From Neodiprion pinetum (taxonomy: Eukaryota; Arthropoda; Insecta; Hymenoptera; Diprionidae), in NCBI RefSeq assembly GCF_021155775.2, contig NC_060235.2, positions 27,072,607 through 27,136,606 of the forward strand: a DNA stretch of 64,000 nucleotides, read 5' to 3'. Shown one piece after another: positions 25,704 to 39,696 of the stretch. Made by a program: the position numbers and the translations under genes. Below the pieces are notes generated by a model. The model saw nothing but the letters and a program-made list of their open reading frames with translations. It was not told the DNA's origin and searched no databases. Position 1 is the first letter of the stretch, and every line of letters begins with the position of its first letter.

Positions 25704-28020
25704 CAATATTGCGGTATCTTATTTTTCTTCCAAGCTCTCTGGCAAGCTTTGACAAAAATTGAGTGGTAGCTGTAAAAGAGGTGAAATAACTCGCAACTTG
25801 TGCATGTACTATTTTCAAAAATAATAAACTGTCCGTATATTTTTATTGACTACCCAAAAAAAAAAAAACAAAAGCCATAGGTTCGACGGCAGTACCTCGT
25901 TCTATTTTCACTCTCGGTACAATTTCACGGAGCTGTAAGTATTGCAGGGTTTATAAAACACTTCTATCCAATCGACGCGGCGTTGAGAACCGTGGCGTTC
26001 CCTAGGAATTATTTTATTTCACTTAACGCAATTCGTTTCTGGGACTCCCGTTGATGGAATGGAGTCGTTAAAATTTAATAGAAAAACAAAGACTAACTAA
26101 GTGAATCTCCAATATTCGTGGTTATAATCAACCGTTCAACAATTTTTGTGTATAAGACTGTAAAATTGAACATGAAATTCCCCATTCGAATACTTGTTGA
26201 AAAACAAACGAAATTGGAATATTTTTAATTAACGGTATTTATACGAGCTCGGATACAGTTTTTGCTATCATCGATAAATGCCTTACAATACCAAGTACAC
26301 GTTTAATTTCACTCGTTCGAGCTCTTTAATTTCATCGCAGAGCTAATACTGGAACGAATTTGTTACAATTAATGAAATTAACTGTGATACGTATTGTTGG
26401 TAAATAGATTAAGGTCGAAGCATCGTGGAGATAATCAGTTGAATTTATAGGCAGACCTTAAGTCTAATTGACAGGTTTGATTTAGAGTATACCCGCCTTA
26501 TACGGGTTTTGCATCAGCTACTGGGATCTAAAACACATTTATCAAAGATCTCTGGTGTTGGCTTATTATATATGTTTGGCAATGCCGTTGTTAATAGGAC
26601 GTCAATAAGTAATTAATCACTGGGCCAGAAGTGCTCTTTTGAAACTTGTTTACGACAACGATTGGAAACGCCTACTATAAAAGGGTATAACAACAGTGAG
26701 TACAATACTTAAACCATAAAATTGTAAGGCGTTTATTACACAGCACAACGGAATGTTTTATATCGAAATGATATAACCTGTACAGATTATCTTTGAGAAG
26801 CTATCAATTTCAGAGGCATCTGAATAAGATCATCCATCAATAAATCGATTGTTACTATTTCCGTTAAAGCCTACTACAATACATTCAACATCAATTAATT
26901 ACCAACCGCTTTGGATGACTTTGATTGATTGATTAACGAACGTCAAACTTGTGATTATTTTCATGTCATTTACGATTGCCAAGGTTAAATTGGTAAAAGT
27001 ATCGCTCCGACATCATCATTCGAGAGGTTTTTCTTTAGGCCATGCTGCTCTGCTTGACCGGCATTTTCACTGAACAAACTTTGCGCGAAAACCAAACTTC
27101 GGATCGTATTTTTCCCGGGAAAGCGGTCAGTTATACGATAATGAAGAGCGGCTGGGTCGAAGATTGCGGACTCGAATCACCCCCGGTCTCCGAATTGGGA
27201 CGGCGATCTCATCTCGGGTTTACTAACGCGAATCCCACGTGTATCGAAAGATTTTTGAGTCCATACACTGATTTTAGAATGTAACAGATGGACCTACTGA
27301 TTCATGCAAAAACGTCAATGTGGTTAATTTTTATTTAAACGACGCTGACCTTTATCTCCGCGTCTTATTTTCCCTTTAACGAATACGCTTGCTGCAAATT
27401 GTAATCTTCGTAAGCATACGCTCGACAACCGAAGACAAATTGCTGGACTTTATATTGATACTTTTGCTCAAGTATCGGCACCTACCCGCCGATTAGGGGT
27501 TATTGACGACCCGAATGCAAGCCAGGCAACCAAAGCCGTATGGTGCCCTCGAATCCCTTGTGGTAATGGCGTCGTGACGTAACGCAATCGCTAAATTTTC
27601 CATGCCTAACGCCTGTCCGTCTTATATCCTTCCGAAAGTTTGTTCCCCCGCATACATTTCACCCTCTTTCGGAGAATCGATACGTCTGCTTTCATCCAAA
27701 CGTCATGTCTGCGCCGCTTCCACCGAGCCATCTTTACATTAGCTTTCCGTCGCCCGTAAAGCCTGGCTTAGCAATTCCTGCGGTCCCTTTTATATTTCCA
27801 TACAGAAACAGGATTACCCCGAATCTTACGTTTCATTCGAAATTCTTACTACAGACAAAGGCGTATAATGGGTCGAATGAGGAACTTTAAGTGCTAGGCA
27901 AATGCTGTAAATAAGTCAAACGACTGTTACTCGTTTTCTGTTGACCAGATTTTTCCAAATTGACTTGAATATATTTTTAAAAATATTAAATTGTAGTACA
28001 ATCGCAAAGTGCAAATATAA

Positions 28021-28350
28021 TTGTTGACAAACATTCTTCACTCGTAGTACCGTGATAACACAAATCTATTTACATCCACTTTGGAAGTAACTTTTGACAA
28101 CTATTTCTGCAAATCTTTTTAGATTATGTCTGGAGATCTCTATGGTGACTAAAGTCAGCCCAAAGACATTAGATTCGGATGAGAATTAACAGCGGAATTT
28201 AATCATTTCAAATGTTTCAATTATACGTAGCGTTTCTTAAATTCTTTATATCACAGCTTGTGTTATTCGAGTTTGCTCGGATTCACTTTTGTTACATAAG
28301 AAGGGATTATGCGTTTCATTCGTGTTTACTATCATTGGCGCAAATAACAT
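28021..28350 (+). repeat. Diverged dispersed repeat, copy 2
   Basis: Partner of 2742-3018 in the same orientation, with matching blocks TTGTTGACAAAC, GTACCGT, ATCCACTTTGGAAGTAACT, TTTAATCATTT, CTTGTGTTATTCGAG and GCGCAAATAA. It is slightly longer than copy 1. The pair could be an old transposon family or an old local duplication. Confidence 0.55.
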
Positions 28351-29659
28351 TGTCTTTTTAACTTTTTATTCATACGGTCTTGGCCGTTCATCCTTATAAG
28401 CTTGGGAAGGACCGACACCTGATCCTTTGATGAAAATAACGTTTATGTAAAAAGTGTTGTACCTACGTTTGGATTATTCGAGACATTATACATGATTCGT
28501 GGAAGAACGCTCGGATCTTGACAAGAAGAGTAAAAAGCGCTGAATAAAAAGCTAATACAAGGACCCTTTCAGTCTTGGATACACGTGATATATTCTTCCA
28601 GCAAAAAACAAGTTTGTCGCATCACTTTCCAAGCCCACGGCGAAATATTGCCGTTTTATCACGTTACAGAGACATTTAGAAGATCCGCGACGAAGTATAA
28701 TATCGCAGTCTATTTCCAGAGCGAGAAGAGGAAACTGTTAATAGCCGCGGTGCGGGAAAGGTCATATCAACCTCTGCTGGATTCCTTGAGAGGCCAATTT
28801 TCCAGCGAATTTCCCACTGTAATGTGACCCTTATCCATGAGCTGGGCGAATTACTTAGCGAAATTCTGTAAGATTCAGCGAGGCGCTGCTCGAGATCCGG
28901 TTCCATACTACAAAGCAACGTGTGCCGCTCCTAAGATGATAATAAAGTCAGTTTGGTTGGCTTAACTCGAGTTGAGTTAGGTTAGGCCGTGATTCCATCC
29001 TCCGGTTAGCCACGCCTAGTGTTCCTAATGACGTTAGTGTCTAATTTTGTTTCCAGACAGTCGACAGCCGGCAAAATCTCTATTACGCGACCCTAGAAGT
29101 CAATCCGAGACATGATCAGATATTTCATGGTGGCTATCGGCCGGCGGAAGTCGTTAATTTATACTTGACCATCGCGTTCGATTCGCGGCATTTCACAAAG
29201 TCTCGATCAAGATTGGAAGGTCGCGTTGCAAATCTGCTCCGAAGATATAGAAACACTTATCGGAAAAGAAATCTCTATTTTTCAACAACTTTTTAAATCG
29301 ATCCTTTCTGAGATGTGGCTTTGAATTTTCTATTTGAAAATTTTTAAAAATCTAGTCAAATTAATTTTCAAGTTACAGCTTTGAATAGCTGCTATTGACA
29401 CGGTAAGGTTCGCCAAAAAAAGCAACAGTTACCCGACTGAAAGTTACTAGTTTTATTTTCGTTCTAAGCTTGGCAATTTGAAAAATGCTTTATTATTACC
29501 TAAAAACTGTGACTTCATCGTGATACTCATATTTCGATACGTTTTTCCGCATTTTAGTAAACTTTAACACGTCTTTACAATTCATAGTGTCAAACAAACA
29601 TAACGGTGGTATCCTTCAGCGAAATAATTCTGTAACTGCAGTGTCAACATGTTAAAGCC

Positions 29660-29678
29660 AAAAAAAAAAAAAAAAAAA
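29660..29678. repeat. Poly-A tract
   Basis: About 19 uninterrupted A. I see no flanking target-site duplication or LINE/SINE body, so it is not assigned to a retroelement. Confidence 0.9.
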
Positions 29679-32600
29679 TGGTTGATTCTAATATCGCAGA
29701 ACGTAACCCCGTAGAATCGGAGTTCAACGCCTTTCCTAATTGACGCTGCAACTAACTATTCGCTATGAAATCGGTGTATTTAACAAAACTCGTTATTATT
29801 ACTATCGTAATATTAACCCTACGTGTGTACATTTGTTTTTTATACCTTTAGTCCGTACGCTTTTTCGAAGACTTTTAAGCTTTCAGTAAATCGGAAAAAT
29901 CAGGGTTTCTTCTCAAAGTGTCTGCTACATTATCCGAAAGTTGGCAGACACGAAAGTTTTGAAGTATCGTTGATAAAAATTGATATTCAGAAAACGTCTG
30001 TTCCTTGAAAGACCCGGTGTATAGACGGAGGGATAATTTTGTTCTCCGTTTTTTTCATCAACCTTACCTGTTGAAATTACGAACGGCAAGGTACGACCCA
30101 TAGAAATATTTAAATGTGTAAAATAAAGGAGTGGGCCAATTTTTATACTTCTATTATTATTTGGCAATAAAAATCTGGCTAATGTTTGTTTACTCGATTT
30201 CTCATCTTGGCATAACACAGGATGAGATGTGGCCTGAATGATACATGACACAGAGTTTTATCCCTAATATTCTAACATTCCACCTTATCAAATATCGTTA
30301 TGTTATTGTAACGTCGAATATTGGTTCGCCGTTATAAAATCGTTACAAATACAAATCGATTTTATTTATAAAGTCTTCAAATTCGAATATTTCTCACATT
30401 TGTTAAATTATAACTTTGAAAGTCTAATTTTGTCCTGTGAATTCCATTCGCTAAGCAATTTGGAATTCCCAGAAAATTACAGACTTTATGAACAAGAATC
30501 CTTTTCAGAATCTGGAATCGTTTGCTTTATTTTCATCGACAATACAGATTAGAAATAAACTTCTTTGCACTCGTTACTAACCAAGTTTTATTTATACCGA
30601 AGCATTTCATTGTTACATATTTCAATTATACATATCATTTCATAGCAAACTAGCGACGATATCTTCGATTGCGTAATATCAACATTCAAAATTATTTTTA
30701 ACTGGAACGTTTACGTTGAACAGGTTTTATTTGATTCGTTCAGCCAAATTCTTTGGAATTCAGATTCTTCCGGAGGCGAAAGATTTCTTTATAACTAAAC
30801 CCATTCGGTAATTCCAGAAAATTCTTTCTCCACTTGCTCATAATTGTAATGCAATATAAAATGCATGTCGAATGCGAACTGATCTTTAAAAAAAATCCTA
30901 CAATTTTACTTCAAACACCTTATTATAAAATCCAATTCAATTTATGGCTCCGAAAAATAACCTGTAAATAATTATTAAACTATACATAATATACTTTAAC
31001 GAGCTACACTACAATTGGAATTTGCGTTTACTTAAAAGGAAAATAGACCATGAACGACGGTACGTAAGGTCGGTCGTGTAACAACTAAACATGATTTCGT
31101 TATGATATAGTGAAGGATAAAGCGAGACGTGTGTCAATTCAGTCTTTTCACAGACTGACCCGTCGGACGCTGACCCATGTATGTGGGTGGGAGAAGGAAG
31201 TGTCAGGCATGTATGTGCTGTACATACCGTGTACAGTACGACTTCCTGCTTCATTTGTTTTGACACCTGAACACCACATTTCGTTACATGCACACGAATA
31301 CGTCACTATTCATATCCGTTTGTCTCCGCTGATTGCGAATGAAATAATTGTATTCCAACTAAAAAATTAAGCGAGATTTCGTGACGACCGTTCATAGCAA
31401 TTGGATTGACTCTCAGTACTCCTGTACGTTTAGCCCAATTTTCAGGTCGGATGCAGACCAAATTTTTGTACGAGACTCGTTGTTCCATCATTGAAAATGG
31501 TATTAGCGAAGTATCTGCTTATTTATGGGGTATTCCGTGCAATTCAATTTCTTTAAACTTTTTTAAGTGATAATAACATCTGTAAAGTCTCCAACTTACT
31601 TCTTTTTTTTTCAAATTTATCGAATCACTTTTAAGATACAAATATTCGCATCTTCTCGAAGTTTTATCTTCTCTGGAAATTTTGTTTGAAGTTATATCCA
31701 TGACTTGTAAGCACCGTTTTAGCAACTCATCCCTGTCCCATTCTTCGTAGATAGGCTTTATCATTTTCTCCACGTCTTCGCGACAGGATTAAGGCTTATC
31801 CGTAAAATCATTCGTTGTTAAGGATCCCCCTTTTATCGCACGTTTCATACCGTTGACGGAATTATCAATATTTCGTCTCGCTAATCGATAGTATTTAGCA
31901 AGTTCATTTCCTCCTTTCGACGATCCCGACTCGTCCAATATTAAATCCCCGTCTTGTTGATGAAATCGAGGTTACAGACGAAGCGAAATATGCTTCGTTT
32001 TAGCAAACCTTGTTCGAATATTCTTTTCCTAACACATCGTTGCGACATAAAATCGTGAGTGCCGGTTTAGGAATATAAAATTTGCGCTATTACGTCTTGT
32101 CTTTCTCTTTTAGGTAAAAAATACATATCGCTTTAAATATTTTCTTCGACGAAGATTGTTGTCAACGCTGCCTTCTGCTGCATGAAGGCAACAACAGCTG
32201 TAGTGTTGGGTCGAAAACCCTGAACAATTTATCACCGAGACCAAGCTGCGGCATGCGGATCGGAAACATTGCTGTCTAACTGCGGTCCGGTAATTGTTCT
32301 ATCTTGCTGAAACCTCGTGGGCATTTTATGGAAACCAACTGCTATTATAACACGCCTGGGGAATACATACATCATGCTACATCAACTGCAAATTCGACCG
32401 CAGGATACGGAGGACGCGTTTTGGCATCCCTGTTTGAATAATAATTGAATGATGAATTTGTCACGGAAATCAGCCCTGCGAAGCGTTCTAATTATCTTTG
32501 AATTACATATCCTTGGGCCTGCATAGAACTGCGTCATCTATGCGTTAACTTTAATCCGTAAGAATGCGTGGATCGCGTTTCATCGAGTTGTTATAAAATC

Positions 32601-34632
32601 GGTAGAGGTATTTACACGCAAACCGCACGTATGTTATTTTATTTGTCTTCAATTCGGGTTCGCACGAATTTTAGAATTGTTGATCGTTACAATGTAGTTA
32701 TGTCAATAAACTTCAACGTTTCAAACAAACACTCGGTTGGTTTTCTTTGGGTGCGAGAACACGGTATATTCCTAAAATGAGACAGGATAATACAGTATAT
32801 GCAAAAATTTTTGTGTGGAAGACTTCTGTAGACTGTAATTTGGTGTCAATCCAACGCTTGGCGATTAAAATTGTACCACAGTTGTCTACAACGGCCAATT
32901 CTAACACGATATTTTTTACACATCTTGGAAAAATAGTGTTTCTGATGAGTTTAAGACAAAATTCATTTTGGTTCGTTTATTAAACTTAAAAAAAAGTAAA
33001 AGTATTTTTATGTAACGCGAGCGTGTTTTACGCGTTTTTTCATCCGTGCTTTTCGTACACACGGTACCCATTTCTACGACTGAAAATTGATTGTTAGTCT
33101 TTGGCTCGTAGGCGTGCTCACCTACGACTTATATTTCAAACTTACGCTCGCCACTAAAAGACGCGAGTTTGCCTCCTTGTTACACTATACATATACTATT
33201 TTCACGATTCGTGTAAATTTTCAACAAATTTGCCATCAGTTGCCATCGTTATCCCAGTGTTTTTTGAATTGTGTTGGATTGAATGAGGGAATGTTTGCAG
33301 CAAACCAAAAACTTGAAATACTGTAAGACGGAGTCCTGCATCTGAAAAATCGCCACGTGAGAATGTGGAATAACGTAAAACATAGCGGGCGGAATTGTGA
33401 ATGGCGACGGTTCAAATACGTAAATTCCCGACAAGTATACCTTAATAATAGGTATACCTTAAATCCTAATGACACTCCGATTGGATATTTTCTTACCGTA
33501 AAACATCCTTTCGTGCTTGTGCGACCGTATATATAAGCTGAGTGAAAAATCCAACGCACTTTTTGAACTTACAAACGAATTACCAATAAATATTGTTGAT
33601 CGACCGTGTTGATGTTACATAAAAGGGATCGTTACAGCGACACCAACATGGTTAATAGCAGCTAACGAATGCCTTGAAATTTTTGGTTGAATCATCGTCG
33701 ATTAAACACCACGGACAATGCTATGCCAATGATTAATTGAGGCGCATCGTGGCACAGAATGGTGGTATAACGCATACGTATAGGAACAATAATTCCAGTT
33801 TACGTAACAACGAATGTACAAGGTAAATTATGTACGACAGATTAGAGCGCGTTTGTATTATATTGCAACGATAATATTAGTGGCTTTGGTTATAACGATA
33901 ACGATCGTTATTTTCGCTGTTGAAAAATTGCTTGACATAAATTCTCTAGTCATATTTCTTTCGGCGTAAAATCTTTATCTTGTATTATACCGTGAAAAAG
34001 GGAAATCGGCGTTCCACAAATCACGTCATAGCTCACATCAGTTACCGGGAATTTCCATCGGGGTCATAAAACTTGCAAAGTTGAGCAGTAGGCTGAAAAA
34101 TATATTCATAAGCGTTTGAGTACCTACGTGAATCGTAAATCCTCGCTTTAAATCCGATATGAAGAATCCTTCCATATTCAGATTCGTACATTATAGCAAA
34201 CCGTTTGAATTTCATTACTTTTCTCGTATTAGATTTGATAAAAATACTTATGTCCAATAACTGCTGTGACAATGATTATTTCTTCATTTCCGTATAGTAG
34301 AGTAATCGGAACTCTTTCAATTCACGAGACCAAAAATATATCCTCCCAACTTGCAACTAGGCTTTTATAAAAAAAAGTATTCAATTTCGTACGTTCGAAG
34401 TATTCGACCGTAAAATAAGAATTTCAGAGTCAGATTCAATTGTTATTCTTTATAAGTCAAGTTCTGTACGTGTAAGAGTGACATTTATTCATGAAAATTC
34501 ATTTCAGAAATGCGTCATACGATCTTTGACTGAATAAAATTGAAAAAACCGACTTTGCGAACCGTTTCGAGAGAATGAAACTATAATCAGAAACATGGCA
34601 ATAACTATCTCTAAAACTCGATATGCCTCATA

Positions 34633-35035
34633 CACTGAGAGAAATTTTTACTTCCGATTACAGCTCAGTCCTTAACTATTTTCATTTTTTTACCAAAATC
34701 GAAAAATATTGTTCTAGTTCCAAAATGAACATTAATTTCGTAGCTGTTACCAGAAAGTCTAGTATCCGTTCCTATTCTTTCTCGTCACGATCGCTGTTAC
34801 CGTATTTTCTTGTGTCTGTTGCGAAAATTTAATGCTCGTGCAACAATAAATTGACGTTGTCGCGTTATTTAACTAAAAAAGTATAGTAAACCTCAGAAAC
34901 TGATTTCGCGTTGCAATTACCAAAAAACGGATCGACAATAGCGCAAAATGGTAACGCGCACCTCGTTTTTCGTAATCCCAACAATATTGAAACAGTTTTT
35001 TTAACGATACCTGTTTTACTGAATTTTTCTCAGTG
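34633..35035 (-). mobile_element. MITE copy F, near full length
   Basis: Reverse-oriented copy of 403 bp between TA dinucleotides, with CACTGAGAGAAATTTTT at the left and TTTTTCTCAGTG at the right. About 27 bp near the right end (the segment carrying AGTTACTGTAACAAATG) are missing exactly between two AATTTTTCT repeats. Chance frames at 34623-34832 and 34911-35285 run through it. Confidence 0.9.
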
Positions 35036-36147
35036 TATTCCTCCCGCGACACGAAATTGCATGACCCAAAATTTGAAAACGCCGTATCGATCATGCAAGG
35101 CCGTAAGACAGCCTTTTCACCGACCGAGCTTTTTCACCCCCGTTTCAAAGATCCCCGAATACCTACGCCATTGGCTTTGGCTGGGGGTTGCCGAGGGTTG
35201 GTCGCTACCAGACTTGCTGCCGGCTGTCCGCGCCGCTTTGCGGCACGTCTTCGTACTAGAGCGGCGCAGTCAGAACCCGGCCTAAAGCGATGGTAGACCA
35301 TCCGAATCCTCCCTCCTTCGACACCAAGGCACTAGGTCACCCACAAAAGCATCTTAGCTAAGTTGTAAGTAGATACAGCCTGTCCTGCATGTCGCCTTCT
35401 CCTAGACACGCGTCGGAGACTCAGCCTGTAACTTATTTGCGACACCTGAAATTCGCCCGCGAGCAAAGTCAGCCGCCCTTGCAAGCTCTTCAATTTTTTA
35501 ACTCGCATGAATATTTCACCGACCTTTACGTCCAGCTTCCTCCCTGGTTCCCCGTGTTTCCTTTTCGAGAAATCAGCAGCTCGCAGCTTGCAGCGTGAAG
35601 CTGTTTGGTTACAGCCGCCTACGCTTGTGTAAATTTAAACATATATCACACACCCTAGACTCGCTGCCTAAACACCCAAGTCACAAACAGCTAACGATGT
35701 AATTTATCTACGAGAGGCAATTTTGGTCAGTTTTGACTTGCCGACAGCTTTATCGACAGCTTGTTGCTATGTGACAACCACCGATTGTGCGCAATCGTTG
35801 AACATCTTCTCGTCTCACGGCAACCGCCCAATTCTACTACCGACCGACGGAGAATAGAACTGCTTGACTACTCTCAATTTTACTGCTCTTCAAATTTATT
35901 CCCTCGTTGTTTTCACGGATGGCTCGTACAGCTGCTGTCACGTTCCGAAAGCTTTACTTCTAATTTTCTAAATTTATTTTACTTACGCCACAGCGGGCTT
36001 TGCGCCGAAGCATTACAAGTTACGAAAATCTACGAATATTGTAAGGGTTCCTAATCTGAGAAGATGTGATATGTATAATACATCGATGATACACTAGCTC
36101 ATGCTATTATCAATTAGCTCGACTCGATACGCGGTAATTAGTTCGAA

Positions 36148-36176
36148 TTGTTGTTGCTGTTGTTGTTGTTGTTATT
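36148..36176. repeat. (TTG)n microsatellite
   Basis: TTG units with one CTG interruption, passing into TTATTA. Confidence 0.9.
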
Positions 36177-37203
36177 ATGATTATTTTCATGATCTAATTA
36201 TTATATTCTGTAAATTATAATCAAATTTTTTGACAACCTTCGTTTCCTTTTTCTCAAACTAACAATAATTATAAGAGCTATCGGCGTTAAACTTAATTCC
36301 GACTTTCTTGAAACAGTCGCCTTCAAATCACTACACCTCTAATAATTTTTTTTTCTGCCAATACCGAAGGATCTCGTTGTCAGACGTGTCGTGTTTGTTC
36401 GTTTCTCATTTTCAGATGCAGTAAGCTTGCTTTCGAAAAGAGAGCAGAAAGTCAAATGTGGAACATTTATAGTAGAAACTTACACCCATTTGGGTCACAT
36501 GTATAAAAGTAGGCTCGAGAAATTCGGTTGAAATTTTTACAACCAGTCAATATCAATATTCTCTAGTATGTTTCAAATTGTGGTTTGTCGTGGTCATCGA
36601 ATTCTAAGGAACAATAAATTTAGTTAATTTTTTTTTTTTTTTTTCAATCATAACACGAATTTTAATTCGATCCAATCGTTAATACACAATTCTATCGCTA
36701 TATATTCCTAATCGATTCTTTTGCACGAGGTTAAATTCGTTTGGAATAAAGTTTCTTAGGTAGAGTCATTCAATTTTTATTCATTCGTTTCTATTTCAAT
36801 ACCGCAGCGATTTTCTGTAGAATTTTTTTCAGGGCAAGTAAGTCAATCGCTGTAAATTTGATTCCTTCCAGCCATTTATTAATGCGCGAAGAAGTATATT
36901 CAACTAGTCATTCATGCTGTTATTTTCAATTGTAATTGTAGGATCAGAAAAACAGATAAGCCAGATTTAAACTTTCTATCGTTTCCAATTATTTACAATC
37001 TTTCCTCGCTTACTGGATTAGGCCAAACCTAATCGGGATCGGTTGAAACATTTTCTGGAAAATCACTGTTATCAACTATAATTTCAACAATCGGAATTAA
37101 AACAATCGTAACTGACATAGCAGCAAGAAAAATACTTACTTTTGTACACGAAATCACATTAAACGAGCACGTTCCAACACGAAAGCCGCTTCTTTCCCTT
37201 CTT

Positions 37204-37222
37204 CCCCCCCCCCCCCCCCCCC
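37204..37222. repeat. Poly-C tract of 19
   Basis: Nineteen uninterrupted C, unusual in an AT-rich genome. The minus-strand frame with a Gly run here is an artefact of the tract. Confidence 0.9.
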
Positions 37223-37404
37223 TCCCCCGCACTATCACTATTACTTTTTGAGCTATTAGCGTTGTTTCAACCGACCCCGGTCTCCTCTATCCTCAGTTAA
37301 TGACAACCTCGCATCTTTTACGAGTCACATGTTTTTTTCATTCAAAAGGATTCTTGCGGCATGTAATTTCTTTATAAATCGGTTCATGATAGCAACCACA
37401 ACAG

Positions 37405-37834
37405 CATTGAGAGAAATTTTTAGTTCTGGTGACCGCTCAGTCTTTAGCCATTTTGATTTTTTTACCACAATTGAAAAATATAATTCTAGGTCCAAAATGA
37501 AAATTAGTTTTCTAGCTGTTACCAGAATGTCTAGCATCCGTTGCTATTATTTCTCATTACGATCACTGTTGCTATATTTTCTTGCGAACTGTTGCGAAAA
37601 TTTTATTCTTGAGCAACAACAAATTTACGTTAAAGTCTTATTTAACTAAAAAGGCAGAGTAAATCGAACAAACTGATTTTGCGTTGCAATTACCAAAAAA
37701 GGATCGACAATAGCGCAAAATGGTTAGGCGTACCTCGTATTTCGTAATTCCAACAATATTCAAACAGTTTTTTCAACGATACCTGTTTTACTGAATTTTC
37801 CTACTTACTGTAACAAATGAAATTTTCCTCTGTG
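37405..37834 (-). mobile_element. MITE copy G, full length
   Basis: Reverse-oriented copy of about 430 bp. The termini have drifted (CATTGAGAGAAATTTTTAG at the left, CTCTGTG at the right) and the TA flanks are not preserved, but the interior matches the family from end to end. A chance 106-codon frame at 37329-37649 crosses it. Confidence 0.88.
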
Positions 37835-39696
37835 AGTATGTACAGGTATATACTTATTCTATAGCCCGGCCAAATCAGCTATTCTTAATTTAACAAGACT
37901 GAATCTCACAAAACTGGTTCTATTGTTGCCCCCAGATAATAAACATCAGTCTCCGGATGTGTCTGTAAGAATTTATTACACCGTCGTTTACAAAAATTTT
38001 AGCACACTCGCGTAACGCTCAAGTGCTTTTTTCTTTGTTCGGGAAGATCGATTTCGCGTAAAATTTCTGACCCCTTCAACACGTTGACTCTTTCACCGAT
38101 TCCTCGCTCTCACGACAAAAGTTCGTGACTCGTTCTCTCGGCACCCAGCGATACGATCCTGCGGTAAATTGAATTACTTTAAAGGCACGACGCAGGAAAG
38201 CCCAAAAGAGAGAGAGAGTATAGCTGTAGAGTCACGATTCAAGTCGTTTATAGAAACCAAATAAAACCCATCGCGCACCCACCAAAGCCGCTTACTCTTC
38301 TTACAGCTTATACGAAGATTAAATCGATCCTCGTGATTTTACACCGTGCGCTTCCGTGAAAGACTCGACCTCACCGCCAGCTGATAGGAAACCGAAGCTT
38401 ATACTTTTTTGGTCTATTCAGCCATATCTAAAAAGATATTCGTATCTCACTGATCGAGTCTGCGTCAGCTGCAAAATAAATATTTTCAGAAATTGCGGTA
38501 CAAACCTAAAATTGAACTTCAAATTCATATCGGCTGACGTTGATACTGAAGCTTTTATCGTAAACGCGTACTCTGTGACACTGGTATTTATACCCACATT
38601 ATTGACAACAATAGAAGAAATCGATTTGCAATAGTGACAAATCAATGAAATCAAATTTGATTTTGCACTTACTGCATATGCATATTCCTACGACTTATCT
38701 TTGCCAACTTCAAAAAAAGGTAGAGCTTGCACTGTGTACCTGGTTCGGATACCCACTTGTACAAAAAATCATTGCTTTTGATGCCAAGTTGTTTGTAGAC
38801 GTATAAGATTCTTTTTCACACGTCATTATCATCATCCGATGTTCTTGTCTTGGTTTATCTCTTCAATGGTTACAGTAATGGCGTTCCAATAACATGAGAG
38901 ATAATTCCTTAGTAAAAACAAAAGCTATAAATAAGGTGATTATTTAATAAATACACAAGTCATGCAAGTCAAAGGTTCAGCCATACCGATACCGAGAAGA
39001 ACGCTTTGTTAGGATCCAACACCGTTGGTAGAATTTGAAAGTTTTAAAAATACATGATATATTTTCAGTAAAACTAATAACGAAACCCCTGATGTTCGGA
39101 AAGGTCAAAGTCAGTATACCACTGATCCCCAGATCCTTCTATCAACACGAGTCCCCACAGGCAGCCTGCGGTTCAAGAAGTTTAGTCTAGTGATACAAAA
39201 AGAAGACTGTAGTAACGAAAGAGTAAAACGGAATGTTACTCATACAGGACTCGTCTGCCCTAACCACAGAGTCGTGAACTGACTCGAAAAGAAACAATCA
39301 CAATTACTTGGAGCCTTAATATCTTCATTACAGTTTCCTTCGTTACTCGGAAACGAAAATTTAAACTAGGTTGTTCTCGCAATGGTTCATGCACAAAATT
39401 AAGACTGCTGGATGCCAAAAAATGCTGTGTCAAACCGGGAAGAGATGCCTACTGCTATTACCAAAATATCTAACGTCGTGTTGCGTGGATGAAATTACTC
39501 GTATTCATATGATTTGTGTAATATCTTCCCAGTTATTCTCAAAAATCATGATCATCAACGGGAAGAAGAACAATCAACTGCTCGTTTTCATTCAGCAATC
39601 AGCTTTCTAGAAAAAGAACTTCCACAATTCAATCTTCCTACCAAATTTTCTGCAATGCGATATCAGTCTAGGCGACTTTAGCTTCTGAATTTTATA
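37835..39696. other. Non-coding stretch, no gene seen
   Basis: Ordinary AT-rich DNA between MITE copies G and H. The overlapping frames at 38356-38654 on opposite strands are not recognisable. Confidence 0.6.

Larger units (their letters stand above)
20177..34632. other. Long non-coding stretch with scattered repeats
   Basis: Contains the GC-rich tandem duplication (20570-20800), the tRNA-like relic (21774), the inverted-repeat element (22708-22889), a GC-rich patch at 23800-24140 open on both strands, and the diverged repeat at 28021-28350. No supported exon. It is presumably a long Sdc intron or upstream flank. Confidence 0.55.
35036..37404. other. Non-coding stretch, no gene seen
   Basis: 35050-35600 is GC-richer and open in two overlapping frames without recognisable domains. 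The rest is AT-rich, with a TTG microsatellite and the poly-C tract. Confidence 0.55.

Noticed and set aside
26675..26700. TATAAAAG followed by an initiator-like ACAGTG
   Set aside because: The spacing is about 20 bp rather than the usual ~30 bp and no transcript unit follows.
29660..29678. Poly-A tract as a retroposed gene or LINE tail
   Set aside because: No upstream body and no flanking target-site duplication are visible.
33435..33459. GTATACC...GGTATAC inverted repeat with direct GTATACCTTA copies
   Set aside because: Seven-base arms in AT-rich sequence are expected by chance at this scale.
34911..35296. Overlapping 124- and 87-codon frames after MITE copy F
   Set aside because: The longer one begins inside the MITE and both pass through a GC-rich patch where openness is expected; no motif is recognised.
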